This document shows positions 27,565 to 36,703 of a DNA stretch of 64,000 nt, piece after piece; the first letter of the stretch is position 1, and every line of letters begins with the position of its first letter. Under the pieces are notes generated by a model. It ran no database searches, was not told the origin of the DNA, and saw only the letters and a list, made by a program, of their open reading frames with translations. The stretch spans positions 3,348,001 through 3,412,000 of the forward strand of contig NZ_CP017141.1 in NCBI RefSeq assembly GCF_001721645.1, read 5' to 3'. Source of the stretch: Pedobacter steynii (GTDB taxonomy: Bacteria; Bacteroidota; Bacteroidia; Sphingobacteriales; Sphingobacteriaceae). Made by a program: the position numbers and the translations under genes.

Positions 27565-28386
27565 ATGGTAACTATAATTGTCGCAACAGATTTTTCCGAT
27601 GTAGCTGAAAATGCAGTAGAGTATGCCGCAGCAGCTGCTAAACATGGTAATGCAAGGCTTGTTCTATTCAACTCTTATGTCCTTCCTATTCATGCCGCCA
27701 ACACGATTTTACCCGCTTCTAGTATTCAGAAACTGATGGATGAAAATGAGAACAGGTTACAGGAGCGTGCTTTATTCCTTTCTACAACTTACGGAATCAA
27801 AGTGGGGTTTGAAGCTCGTTTCTCATTTGTAGAAGATGAGCTGACTGATCTGATCGACAGACATAAAGCAGAATTACTGGTGTTGGGTATGAAAGCCAGA
27901 ACATTGGAGCAGGATTTAATGGGAAATACTACTACTGCGGCTATAAAAAAACTTAAATTCCCGGTACTTGCAGTACCTATCGGTGCAAAGTTCGGAGAAA
28001 TCAAAAAAATCCTTTTTGCATGTGATGTATTGAGGGGAGTACCTAAAAAGATCCTCAGCCGGATTAAAGAACTTGCAACCAGTCTGAACGCTGAAGTTGA
28101 AGTATTCCATGTAAACGATGCAATTGAAGAGCTGAAAGCGGATCATCCTGCGCTGTCTTCCAAAGATGGAATTGGCAGCGGTTTATCCGGAGTAAGTTAT
28201 TACTACAAAAATGTAAAATCTAATCAGGTCATTAAGGAAATCGAGAAAGAAATTAAAGAATTTAAAGCGGATCTTTTGATTATGATCCCTAATAAGTATG
28301 GTTTCTGGGCTTCTTTAGTACACCGTAGTAAAACAAGGGTAATGGCCTCGGGTCTGGATATTCCGCTGTTCTCTATTCCTATTTAA
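27565..28386 (+). CDS. Universal stress protein, tandem UspA domains
   Basis: A 273-residue cytosolic protein made of two Usp domains. I chose ATG 27565 because the usual beginning MVTIIVATDFSDVAENAVEY starts there; upstream in-frame starts add an atypical 31 residues. The first domain holds the nucleotide-loop-like end LLVLGMKARTLEQDLMGNTT. The second starts near KKILFACDVLRGV (about residue 145) and is more degenerate. Tandem UspA proteins respond to stress or low energy in many bacteria. A single gene; no neighbour explains it. Confidence 0.88.
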   Translation: MVTIIVATDFSDVAENAVEYAAAAAKHGNARLVLFNSYVLPIHAANTILPASSIQKLMDENENRLQERALFLSTTYGIKVGFEARFSFVEDELTDLIDRHKAELLVLGMKARTLEQDLMGNTTTAAIKKLKFPVLAVPIGAKFGEIKKILFACDVLRGVPKKILSRIKELATSLNAEVEVFHVNDAIEELKADHPALSSKDGIGSGLSGVSYYYKNVKSNQVIKEIEKEIKEFKADLLIMIPNKYGFWASLVHRSKTRVMASGLDIPLFSIPI

Positions 28387-28454
28387 CAAAAATCGGAGAT
28401 GGTTCGGATTTAGTTGTATAAATTTCCGACCCTTCTCCAGCTCATCTTCGACTC

Positions 28455-28488
28455 TTCTTCGACTCCGCTGCGGAGAAGAATCGAAGAA
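28455..28488. repeat. Two-part inverted repeat downstream of the stress gene
   Basis: Outer arms TTCTTCGA (28455-28462) and TCGAAGAA (28481-28488) enclose an inner CTCCG-CTG-CGGAG hairpin. It lies 69 bp after the stress-protein stop and has no T run, so it looks like an extragenic palindrome rather than a standard terminator. Confidence 0.55.
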
Positions 28489-28538
28489 AGGCTCTCCCGG
28501 TATATCCCATCCTGAAATAAGTCCAAAGTCTTTGTCTT

Positions 28539-28600
28539 GCAAATATTTTGCATATTATTTGTGCAAATTTTATGCATATTGGATTAACTTTATATATTTG
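28539..28600 (+). promoter_or_regulatory. Promoter and 24-bp-spaced repeats upstream of the sugar kinase
   Basis: Two similar 18-mers, GCAAATATTTTGCATATT (28539-28556) and GCAAATTTTATGCATATT (28563-28580), repeat with a 24-bp period just upstream of TATATTTG (28593-28600), which fits the -7 element. Direct repeats of this kind are typical binding sites of a regulator; the DeoR protein encoded at 30800-31576 is the nearest candidate. No TTTG is present at -33. Confidence 0.5.
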
Positions 28601-28641
28601 ATAAATTAGCCTGTCAAACCAAATATCAGAGGTTCTTGTCT

Positions 28642-29664
28642 ATGAATTCTACTCCGTATATCACCTGCTTTGGTGAGTTGTTGTTACGTTTTAATACACA
28701 GTTGGGATTGCGATTTGTGCAGTCCGACGCATTTAATATCCATGTTGCCGGTGCGGAAGCAAATGTAGCAGTCCTTCTGGCCAGATTGGGCCTGAATAGC
28801 AGGATGGTGACCCGGGTTCCGGACAATGACCTGGCAGAGCTGGCTTTGGCCGAACTGAGAAAGTATGGAGTAGATACAACAGCAGTTCTTAAAGGTGGTG
28901 CGCGTTTGGGTACCTATTATGTGGAGAATGGAAACCACATTCGTCCTACACAGGTAATTTATGACCGATCAGGATCTTCCTTCTCCACACTTCGGCCGGG
29001 GATGATCGATTGGCAGCAATTGCTGAGGTCGTCCTCATTACTTCACTGGTCTGGTGTTGCAGCAGCAATTTCAGCAAGTGCAGTAGAGGTATGTAGAGAA
29101 GCCATTGAAATTGCACACCAGAAAGGAGTAATGATTTCTGCAGATTTCAATTACCGGAGGAAATTATGGGATTATGGGAAAGGTGCTAATGAAATCATGC
29201 CCGGCTTGTTACGTTATTGTCAGGTTGCGGTTGCCGACCTGGATAGTGCTGCCGTTTATTTCGGTATAAAAACCAGGGAGGGAATGTCTTTAAGAGACCG
29301 GTTTGAATATTGTTTTTCTTTTCTGAAAACAAAAATGCCGCTTCTCAAAACATTTGCAATGAGCTTTAGGGTAGTGGAAGGATTGAATCATGAATATTTT
29401 GCGGGGCTTGCGCATGAGGGAAACTTTTATTATTCCACGGTGCATACCCTTCCAATAGTAACTGATCAGATTGGGACAGGAGATGCTTTTACAGCGGGTT
29501 TGCTGTATGGAATTTCTTCTGCTTTTGACCCTCAAAAGATGATCAACTGGGCGGTGGCCTGCGGAGTCTTGAAACAAAGTATTTATGGAGACTGGGCCCT
29601 GACTAATGTAAAAGAGATCGAAGCTTTTATGGAAAGTGGCATCTCTACAAAAATAAACAGATAG
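28642..29664 (+). CDS. PfkB-family sugar kinase, probably 2-keto-3-deoxygluconate kinase
   Basis: Phosphorylates a sugar or sugar acid with ATP. The 340-residue protein starts at ATG 28642 (MNSTPYITCFGELLLRF); a TTG two codons upstream is rejected. PfkB signatures are present: HVAGAEANVAVLLARLGL (residues about 35-52) and DQIGTGDAFTAGLLYG with catalytic base Asp281. The N-terminal pattern and the neighbouring PLP enzyme and GntP permease fit 2-keto-3-deoxygluconate kinases best. Fructokinase or another PfkB substrate cannot be excluded. It forms a two-gene unit with the PLP enzyme, 26 bp downstream. Confidence 0.8.
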   Translation: MNSTPYITCFGELLLRFNTQLGLRFVQSDAFNIHVAGAEANVAVLLARLGLNSRMVTRVPDNDLAELALAELRKYGVDTTAVLKGGARLGTYYVENGNHIRPTQVIYDRSGSSFSTLRPGMIDWQQLLRSSSLLHWSGVAAAISASAVEVCREAIEIAHQKGVMISADFNYRRKLWDYGKGANEIMPGLLRYCQVAVADLDSAAVYFGIKTREGMSLRDRFEYCFSFLKTKMPLLKTFAMSFRVVEGLNHEYFAGLAHEGNFYYSTVHTLPIVTDQIGTGDAFTAGLLYGISSAFDPQKMINWAVACGVLKQSIYGDWALTNVKEIEAFMESGISTKINR

Positions 29665-29690
29665 TATAAAGATCCTTAATCTCATTAAAC

Positions 29691-30803
29691 ATGGAAAACT
29701 GGCAGGAGGTTTCAAACCTGAACCATTACGATACGCCTTTATTTGTGGTGTATGAAGCACGCGTCAAATCTAACATAGAAATGGCGCTGGCCATGATTTC
29801 CGGAAATGTTGAGCGATTCAGGCCGCATATCAAAACCCATAAAACAGGAGAAATTATTCAGTTGTTTACCGGATATGGGATCAGTAAGATTAAATGTGCC
29901 ACTATTGCCGAAGCGGAATTGGCTGCTGTTAATGGAATAAAAGATATTTTGATTGCCTATCAGCCCTTGGGCTTTAAGGTAAATAGATTGATAGAACTGA
30001 TTACCGCCTTTCCGCTATGTTTATTTTCCTGTCTGGTAGATCATCCTGATGCGGCCCTTCAAATTGCGACCTTGGCCTTGAAGCATCAGATGGAGATTAC
30101 GGTGTACCTTGATCTGAATACCGGAATGAACCGGACAGGCTTTCCTGTGGCGGGAAATGTAGTGGAGTTTTGTCTGGCGTTAAACCGGATCAAAGGGTTG
30201 AAGTTAGCTGGTTTACATGTTTACGATGGTCATCTTCATGACCCGGATCCCGCAGTCCGTGCAGAAAAAGCCACGCCTGCTATGGAAAAGATTTTTGCAG
30301 ACGCTGATGAACTGGCTGACCTGGGGCTCCCCGGCCTGAAGATCGTCGCCGGAGGTTCTAATACTTTCTCTTATTATGCGATGTTGGAAAGGGTGGAATG
30401 TAGTCCGGGGACTTTTGTCTTCTGGGATGAGAATTATACAAGACATCTGCCGGAGTTGAAGTTCAGTCCTGCAGCGTTGCTGATCTGTACTGTAATTTCA
30501 TTGCCTGCTGCTGACCTGATTTGTGTAGACCTCGGTTATAAATCTGTATCTGCTGAAAATCCGCTGGATAAACGGGTGCTTTTTCCATGGAACGAAGACT
30601 TAACGCCACATGGCCATTCGGAGGAACACCTCACTTTAAAACATACGGGAGCAGGCAATTATCAGATTGGGGATCGGATTTATGGCTTGCCTTACCATGT
30701 GTGCCCAACCTGCGCACTTTATGAAGAAGCTCAGGTCGTAAGCGGACAGGAGATTAAAACAAGCTGGAAGATCAAAGCCAGAGATAAAAAGATTTCTATC
30801 TAA
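29691..30803 (+). CDS. PLP-dependent enzyme of the D-serine dehydratase/D-threonine aldolase family
   Basis: A 370-residue fold-type-III PLP enzyme. The lysine that binds PLP is Lys48 in RPHIKTHKTG. The alanine-racemase-like barrel runs to about residue 250. The C-terminal part has the metal site of DSD1-type enzymes: His336-x-Cys338 in PYHVCPTC, normally binding zinc. Characterised relatives are D-serine dehydratase, D-threonine aldolase and, to my recollection, a Pseudomonas D-glucosaminate dehydratase. The kinase beside it and the GntP permease in the same locus make a 2-amino sugar acid such as D-glucosaminate a plausible substrate, but that is inference. It overlaps deoR by 4 bp tail to tail. 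Confidence 0.82.
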   Translation: MENWQEVSNLNHYDTPLFVVYEARVKSNIEMALAMISGNVERFRPHIKTHKTGEIIQLFTGYGISKIKCATIAEAELAAVNGIKDILIAYQPLGFKVNRLIELITAFPLCLFSCLVDHPDAALQIATLALKHQMEITVYLDLNTGMNRTGFPVAGNVVEFCLALNRIKGLKLAGLHVYDGHLHDPDPAVRAEKATPAMEKIFADADELADLGLPGLKIVAGGSNTFSYYAMLERVECSPGTFVFWDENYTRHLPELKFSPAALLICTVISLPAADLICVDLGYKSVSAENPLDKRVLFPWNEDLTPHGHSEEHLTLKHTGAGNYQIGDRIYGLPYHVCPTCALYEEAQVVSGQEIKTSWKIKARDKKISI

Positions 30804-31576
30804 AGGAACGTGAGATTCGGGTTTGCTGCTTTATAAGGGCTCAGTAACTCTGCGTCTGGCGGAAGCTCCGTTACAATATAATCGACCTCAGACAAGCTGG
30901 CGATCTTAATCTTCATCGTTGAGTTCAGTTTTTCAGAAATGGAAACAATAGCTACCTTTTCTGAAGCAGCTAACATCGCTTTTTTCACCTGTACCGTATC
31001 CCAGTCGGAATCAGAAAAACCACCTTCAATATCCAGCGCGTTTGTGCCCAGGATGCACAGGTCTGTTTTGAGGTGCGATAACTGGTTGAAAACATCTCCG
31101 CTAAAACTCATCTGGCTGTAGGTAGAAATCTGTCCTCCCAACATGATGGTACGGATATGTGGCTTGTCCAGTAATTCTACCGCTGATAAGACGCTGGCAG
31201 TGACAATTGTAATTCTTAAGTTTCCGGGAATCAGCTTTATAAACTCCCTGATGGTTGTCCCTCCACCTAACAGGAGCAACATATCTTTCCTCAGCAGAGG
31301 AAGCAGCTTTTGTGCGATCGTTATTTTATCGTCCTGCGAATAAGCTTTATGTTCGGAAGTGTGATGGTAAGCACTTGCCATCGCACCTCCTTTTACCTTG
31401 ATCACCAGGTTCTCTTTTTCCAGCTCATTGATATCCCTTCTGATGGTGTCTTCAGAAACGTTGACAATCAGTGCTAAATGCTCAAAAGTAGCACGGGTAT
31501 GGATGTTAATCTCTTTAACAATGAGCTGCTTGCGTTGCGCCTTTGTTAGGGTAGCTGGTTGTTGATCGGTAGTCAT
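30800..31576 (-). CDS. DeoR-family transcriptional regulator
   Basis: A 258-residue sugar-phosphate-sensing repressor. The N-terminal winged helix-turn-helix is visible in ATFEHLALIVNVSEDTIRRD followed by INELEKENLV (about residues 29-58). The C-terminal DeoRC sensor domain has LLLLGGGTTIREF, TIVTASVLSAVELL and DLCILGTNALDIEGGFSDSD, the usual pattern. The effector is normally a phosphorylated sugar. It lies 59 bp downstream of the first GH20 gene and convergent with the PLP enzyme, central to the locus it probably controls. Confidence 0.92.
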   Translation of the reverse strand: MTTDQQPATLTKAQRKQLIVKEINIHTRATFEHLALIVNVSEDTIRRDINELEKENLVIKVKGGAMASAYHHTSEHKAYSQDDKITIAQKLLPLLRKDMLLLLGGGTTIREFIKLIPGNLRITIVTASVLSAVELLDKPHIRTIMLGGQISTYSQMSFSGDVFNQLSHLKTDLCILGTNALDIEGGFSDSDWDTVQVKKAMLAASEKVAIVSISEKLNSTMKIKIASLSEVDYIVTELPPDAELLSPYKAANPNLTFL

Positions 31577-31635
31577 TAATTAGTATATAATTACAATAAT
31601 ACGGCTTAATTATAAAACTCTAAACAATTTTGTAT

Positions 31636-34233
31636 TTATGGTAACTCCTTAGGAGTCACGTTCCATTCCTGTTCATTTATTATAGAAGCCGATTTTCCTC
31701 CACGTCCCTGGCTATCAAAGGTACGGAACCTGATGAGGCCCTTAGCGGAGATTGGACCGGTATATAAAGGACTTTTGGCTGTTGGTTCTGTTTGATCAAT
31801 GGTATAGCGGACTTTCAGGCCGGGAAACTGATTGTTTAAATGTACTTTTCCGTCTTTTATCACTGCACCGGAGGTAGGAAGCCTGTAGTGGAGTTCTCCA
31901 AAGGCAGCGTCAATCCTCGGAAGTTCTTTTTTCCCGAGGGTATTGGCAAAACGGGCCCATGCCTGGTTGTACATCGCTTTTCTTTTAGTAGAATCAGGTT
32001 CGTTTGCCCATTCCGGATCTTTAGCCCATGCTCTTTCTGCGAGGCCCAATAGCTTCGGCATGATCATGTACTCCAGGTTTTTCGGGCCTTTAATGGTTTC
32101 GCTCCATAGCAGCCCCTGCAGGCCCACAACATTAGCCTTTCCCTTTTCAGTTAAGCGTTCTTTTGTATCATAAAAGCCAGGTTTCAGTGTATTGCCAAAC
32201 TTATCTGTATTGGAATTGAGGAAGGAATTGAAGGGGATGAAGTTAAATGCTTTATCGATATCGGCATATTCACCCCAGTAATAACCTGGTTCTTCAAATG
32301 ATTTCTGATAAGCCATGTCGAAGTAAAAATTGCTTACGCCGCCAAGGATCACTTTGTACCCGGTATTAGCAAGTCTGTAAGCCAGGTCTTCGGCACCCCA
32401 GCCTATGATGTTGTTCCATACATTCAGGTGGATATTTTTATCGCCCATTGCCGGATTGATCACATAAGATTTCTTTCCATCTGCAAGAACAGGCTGCATA
32501 CCCACCTCCTCCCAACCAGAAAGGTATAAATTTCTGCTTTTCAGAATGCGGTCTATATTGCCATAAAAATAAGCCCAAAGACCGTTTACGTCTTTTAGTT
32601 CCGGACGTTCTTTGACCAGGTTTAAGCTGTTTGGAGAGCCTTCCCATGCACCATCAGGTACTTCATCTCCTCCAAAATGGATAGTTTGTAAGGGGGCGCC
32701 TGCTGCTTTGTACATCGCGATGATTTCATCACTGATCTTTTCTATAAAGTTATAGGTGGAAGGTAGGGATACATCCATTACATTGTCATTCCAGTTCTGT
32801 ACAGAACGGTAGCTGGAGCGGTCATTAAGGTCGTGCAACAAATAACGTTTTGCTTCTGCTGTTTTGCCTTCTTTCATCAGCCTGTTATAACGGGCATGCA
32901 TGGAGCGGATGGCTGCCCTTGCGTGTCCGGGAGCTTCTATCTCCGGGATTACCCGGATGTGACGTGCTTTTGCATACTTTAAAATCTCCATAAAATCTGC
33001 TTTGCTGTAATGACCCGTTCCATGGTGTTCATTTAAAAAAGGTCCCGAACCAAAAGAAGGGGGTAAGTGATTGAGCGTGCTGTCAGAAAAATGCCCTCTT
33101 CTGGAGCCTACCGAGGTTAATTCAGGGAGACCCTGAATTTCCAATCTCCAGCCCTCATCATCATTCAGGTGGAAATGCAGGACATTTAGTTTGTACATGC
33201 CCATCAGGTCAAGAACTTTTAAAATCTCTTCTTTCGTTTGAAAGTTTCTGGCAACGTCTATCATCAGTCCTCTGAAATGAAAGCGGGGTTGATCGGTTAT
33301 TGAAGCATTCTGTATTTTAAGGGAAGAAATTTTTACCCCTCTTTTTTGCAGGGGAAAAGTGCTAAGTAAAGATTGAATGCCATAAAAAATGCCCGCCTGC
33401 TCCGAAGCGCTAATCAGGATCTGTCGGCTGTTGATTTCCAGTTGATAAGCTTCTGCTCCCAGCGATTTATCCAGCATTAACCGAATTGATTTTCCTGTCG
33501 GAGCTCCTTTGATCGGGCTTAGTAGCCGGTTTAATTTCTGCTGAAGGAAGTTGCTTTCAGCAGCAAAAGCTGGATCGGCAGTAATTTTTACACTCTGGTT
33601 TAGAATGAATTCTCCTGGTTTATCCTGGTATTGCAAAGGGCTGGGAAAGATCTTTTGCAAATCTTTCTCGGGGATATCTATACTGTTTTTATTTTGCTCA
33701 TAAATAATCTGAGGGGTAATAGGAGGAACACGGTCCTGTTGATTCCTGGCATATTGTGCCGGACGTGTCGAAGGAATAGCTTTCACATTTTGGATGGGAA
33801 CCGGCCGGTTTGGAGCATCATCATAAATCATATAAAAGCCTTCCGGCGCATCGGTAAAGTTGACTGCCCAGTCTTTGGAAGCAAATTCAATATTGGCAGA
33901 TGTACCGTTATGAATCGACTTGAATTTTTCTGTTGGACGGATGTAGTATAAATCTCCGTTAACATGGACGATCTTCACATTTTCTGTAACTGTTTCCTGA
34001 ACAATCCTTCTGGCAAAGTTAAAGTACAGTTTCCAGTTCTTATTAGATAAGGCTAAAGGGGCGTTGTTCTGAATGTTCAAACTAGAGAGGAATTGGCCTC
34101 CGCCAGCGTGGCTATTCTCTATTATTTGCCAATTAATTGCAATGTTTTTTGCATTATTGGCGTCTTTTTTTACTTGTGCAGTAGAAATCAGTCCCAATAA
34201 GAGCATTGGCAATTGAAAGAGTAATCGTCTCAT
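31636..34233 (-). CDS. Exported beta-N-acetylhexosaminidase, GH20, chitobiase-like
   Basis: Removes terminal GlcNAc or GalNAc from oligosaccharides. The 865-residue protein has a signal peptide (MRRLLFQLPMLLLGLISTAQ). An N-terminal carbohydrate-binding CHB_HEX-like domain (about 30-165) is followed by the GH20 accessory domain (about 190-310) and the catalytic barrel. The catalytic pair is Asp523-Glu524 in HFGGDEVPDG. FHLNDDEGWRLEI is another GH20 hallmark. The C-terminal YTIDQTEPTAKSPLYTGPI is the chitobiase C-domain. This domain order resembles Serratia chitobiase. It shares its upstream region with a divergent second GH20 gene and precedes deoR. Confidence 0.93.
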   Translation of the reverse strand: MRRLLFQLPMLLLGLISTAQVKKDANNAKNIAINWQIIENSHAGGGQFLSSLNIQNNAPLALSNKNWKLYFNFARRIVQETVTENVKIVHVNGDLYYIRPTEKFKSIHNGTSANIEFASKDWAVNFTDAPEGFYMIYDDAPNRPVPIQNVKAIPSTRPAQYARNQQDRVPPITPQIIYEQNKNSIDIPEKDLQKIFPSPLQYQDKPGEFILNQSVKITADPAFAAESNFLQQKLNRLLSPIKGAPTGKSIRLMLDKSLGAEAYQLEINSRQILISASEQAGIFYGIQSLLSTFPLQKRGVKISSLKIQNASITDQPRFHFRGLMIDVARNFQTKEEILKVLDLMGMYKLNVLHFHLNDDEGWRLEIQGLPELTSVGSRRGHFSDSTLNHLPPSFGSGPFLNEHHGTGHYSKADFMEILKYAKARHIRVIPEIEAPGHARAAIRSMHARYNRLMKEGKTAEAKRYLLHDLNDRSSYRSVQNWNDNVMDVSLPSTYNFIEKISDEIIAMYKAAGAPLQTIHFGGDEVPDGAWEGSPNSLNLVKERPELKDVNGLWAYFYGNIDRILKSRNLYLSGWEEVGMQPVLADGKKSYVINPAMGDKNIHLNVWNNIIGWGAEDLAYRLANTGYKVILGGVSNFYFDMAYQKSFEEPGYYWGEYADIDKAFNFIPFNSFLNSNTDKFGNTLKPGFYDTKERLTEKGKANVVGLQGLLWSETIKGPKNLEYMIMPKLLGLAERAWAKDPEWANEPDSTKRKAMYNQAWARFANTLGKKELPRIDAAFGELHYRLPTSGAVIKDGKVHLNNQFPGLKVRYTIDQTEPTAKSPLYTGPISAKGLIRFRTFDSQGRGGKSASIINEQEWNVTPKELP

Positions 34234-34343
34234 GTTTACATATTAAAGTAGCCTAAGGTAGTTTTATTATAATTAATTTGCAATAGGAATAACCTGTTGT
34301 TAATAATTTAAAATCATGCGATGAAAATTAATATTTTAATCCT

Positions 34344-34382
34344 TATGTTTGAAATATGCAATTTATTGCAAAAAATATGCAA
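34344..34382 (+). promoter_or_regulatory. -7 element and ATATGCAA repeats before the second GH20 gene
   Basis: TATGTTTG at 34344-34351 fits the -7 consensus. It is followed by ATATGCAA at 34354-34361 and again at 34375-34382, 21 bp apart (two helical turns), with TTGCAA at 34366-34371 between them. A site just after the predicted transcription start suits repression. The related motif upstream of the sugar kinase suggests one regulator for both. Confidence 0.45.
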
Positions 34383-34417
34383 CCAAATAAATAAACTGTA
34401 TGATTTCCCGGAATGTG

Positions 34418-36697
34418 ATGAATAAAAGAACCCTGTTGCTTCTATTGATTTTACTGTTGTTTGCAAATTCTGCTTTACTTGCTCAGCAGGTTTCATTTTC
34501 TGTCGTCCCGGAACCATATTACATCAAACAGGGTAATGGTGGGCTGAGTATAACTGATCGGACAACAATTGCTTATTCTGATGAACTGAAAGCCAGTGCG
34601 GAGCTGTTGAATGAGGCAGTTCTTTCTTATGCCGGATTCGCACTTGCTGTAAATACCCAATCCCCGGCAAACCAGATTGTATTAAAACTGGATTCTATCA
34701 CTGTGAAAGAAAAGGAGGGATATCATTTGGTCATCAATGACCGTCAGATTCTGATCAAAGGGCATGACCAAGCGGGTGTATTTTACGGCATACAGTCTTT
34801 AATGCAATTGTGGAAACCCCATGACAAAACTTCGTTGCGCGTGGAAAAAGGAGAAATCAGGGATTATCCACGTTTTAATTATCGGGGGATGCACCTGGAT
34901 GTGGGCAGGCATATGTATTCAATTGCGTTCCTTAAAAAGTTTATCGATTTGCTGGCCCTTTATAAGTTTAACGTCTTTCACTGGCATCTTACTGAGGATC
35001 AGGGCTGGCGTATAGAAATAAAGAAATATCCGAAACTGCAGTCGGTATCTGCCTGGAGAGATGGAACGATTATCGGCCATAAAAAGGAAACTCCCCATAC
35101 TTTTGACGGGCTAAGGTATGGAGGTTATTATACACAGGAGGAGGTCAGGGAAGTGGTGCGTTATGCTTCGTCAAAACATGTCAACATACTTCCTGAAATT
35201 GAAATGCCCGGTCATGCTTTAGCCGCGCTTACAGCATATCCGCAATTGGGATGCACTGGAGGACCTTACAAAACTGCTCAGTTTTGGGGGGTGTTTGATG
35301 ATGTTTTTTGTGCTGGTAATGAGGATACCTATCAATTTATGGAAGATGTCCTGGATGAGGTGGTTAGTCTTTTTCCTTATGCCTATGTGCATATTGGGGG
35401 TGATGAATGTCCGAAGTTAAAATGGAAAAAATGTCCGAAATGCCAGCAAAAGATCAAGGAAAACGGACTTAAGGATGAACATGAGCTGCAGGGGTATTTC
35501 ATGAAGCGGATAGAAAAATATCTGGGTACTAAAAATAAAAAAGCAGTAGGTTGGGATGAAGTGCTGGAAGGTGGAGTTTCTAAAAATACAACCATTATGA
35601 ACTGGCGTGGGGAACAAAGTGGCATTGCTGCAGCCAAAGAAAATTATGAGGTCATTATGACTCCGGAGAATATGCTTTATTTCGACTATTATCAGTCGTT
35701 GGATAAAAATGAGCCTGTTGCTGCAGGAAATTACACCCCTTTATCCAAGGTTTACGGATATGAACCGATTCCGGATTCTTTAAGTTCTGAACAGGCCGGT
35801 TATATCAAAGGGGTTCAGGGTGGCATCTGGACAGAATATATGAAAGATGAAAAACACCTGGAGTACATGGTGTTTCCACGCGCTTTGGCTTTGTCAGAAA
35901 TTGCCTGGTCAGATAAAAGGGAAAAGGACTATCCCTGGTTTCTGAAAAAGCTAAGGTATCATGAGGGTTTTATGAAGCGAACGAAGCTGAATTATTATCC
36001 TTATTTTGATGAAATCATTGCTGAAATGAAATCTGGTGCTAATGGAAATTCTTATTTGACTTTAAAAACGACATTGCCGAAAGCACAGATCAGGTATACG
36101 CTTGATGGTTCGGTCCCTCATGCAAAGAGTAAACTATACCAGGGGCCGGTCCTGATGAATCGTTCCATGACCCTAAAAGCAGGATTGTTTGTGGGAACAA
36201 GGCGTTCGGGAAGGATTTTTAATCAGGATTTTCAACATCATGCCGGATTGGGGAAAAAGATTAGTCTGAGTTATGCTCCGGCAGGTAAATACAGTTTTTC
36301 GGCGGGATTGCTTCTTAACGGGCTGGAGGGCCATCATCGTTTTAATGACTCACAATGGCTGGGATTTAGTGGAGAGAATCTGGAAGCACTTATTGACCTG
36401 GGTGCCCTGAGGCCTGTTTCCAGAATTGGGCTGAATGTACTCAATTACCATTGGCAGAGAATGTGGGCACCGAAGAAACTTAATTTTTTGATATCTGCAG
36501 ATGGGAAAACATTTAAGGAGATTTATACCGGAGGAAATTTCGATATTAATGGCATTAATAAAATACGCAAGGAGTTTCCTTCAGAAAACATCCGGTATGT
36601 TAAAATACTGGGAGAAAATGTGGGCAGAATTCCTATTGGAGAATATGGAGAAGGAGAAAAGGCCTGGCTGATGGCAGATGAAATCATTATAAACTAA
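34418..36697 (+). CDS. Exported beta-N-acetylhexosaminidase, GH20, with C-terminal F5/8-type C domain
   Basis: A 759-residue exported enzyme. ATG 34418 gives a clean signal peptide (MNKRTLLLLLILLLFANSAL then LAQ); ATG 34400 is also possible. After the GH20b domain comes the catalytic barrel with FHWHLTEDQGWRIEIKKYP and the catalytic pair Asp329-Glu330 in HIGGDECPKLKW. Around residues 540-600 a small chitobiase-C-like piece has RYTLDGSVPHAKSKLYQGPV, and the last 140 residues resemble an F5/8 type C (CBM32-like) sugar-binding domain. It lacks the N-terminal CHB_HEX domain of the divergent paralogue, so the two probably prefer different substrates. gntP follows after 6 bp. Confidence 0.92.
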   Translation: MNKRTLLLLLILLLFANSALLAQQVSFSVVPEPYYIKQGNGGLSITDRTTIAYSDELKASAELLNEAVLSYAGFALAVNTQSPANQIVLKLDSITVKEKEGYHLVINDRQILIKGHDQAGVFYGIQSLMQLWKPHDKTSLRVEKGEIRDYPRFNYRGMHLDVGRHMYSIAFLKKFIDLLALYKFNVFHWHLTEDQGWRIEIKKYPKLQSVSAWRDGTIIGHKKETPHTFDGLRYGGYYTQEEVREVVRYASSKHVNILPEIEMPGHALAALTAYPQLGCTGGPYKTAQFWGVFDDVFCAGNEDTYQFMEDVLDEVVSLFPYAYVHIGGDECPKLKWKKCPKCQQKIKENGLKDEHELQGYFMKRIEKYLGTKNKKAVGWDEVLEGGVSKNTTIMNWRGEQSGIAAAKENYEVIMTPENMLYFDYYQSLDKNEPVAAGNYTPLSKVYGYEPIPDSLSSEQAGYIKGVQGGIWTEYMKDEKHLEYMVFPRALALSEIAWSDKREKDYPWFLKKLRYHEGFMKRTKLNYYPYFDEIIAEMKSGANGNSYLTLKTTLPKAQIRYTLDGSVPHAKSKLYQGPVLMNRSMTLKAGLFVGTRRSGRIFNQDFQHHAGLGKKISLSYAPAGKYSFSAGLLLNGLEGHHRFNDSQWLGFSGENLEALIDLGALRPVSRIGLNVLNYHWQRMWAPKKLNFLISADGKTFKEIYTGGNFDINGINKIRKEFPSENIRYVKILGENVGRIPIGEYGEGEKAWLMADEIIIN

Positions 36698-36703
36698 GAA
36701 TCC

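Noticed and set aside
29290..29760. 156-residue minus-strand frame across the kinase and PLP genes
   Set aside because: It covers two well-supported plus-strand genes and resembles no protein family.
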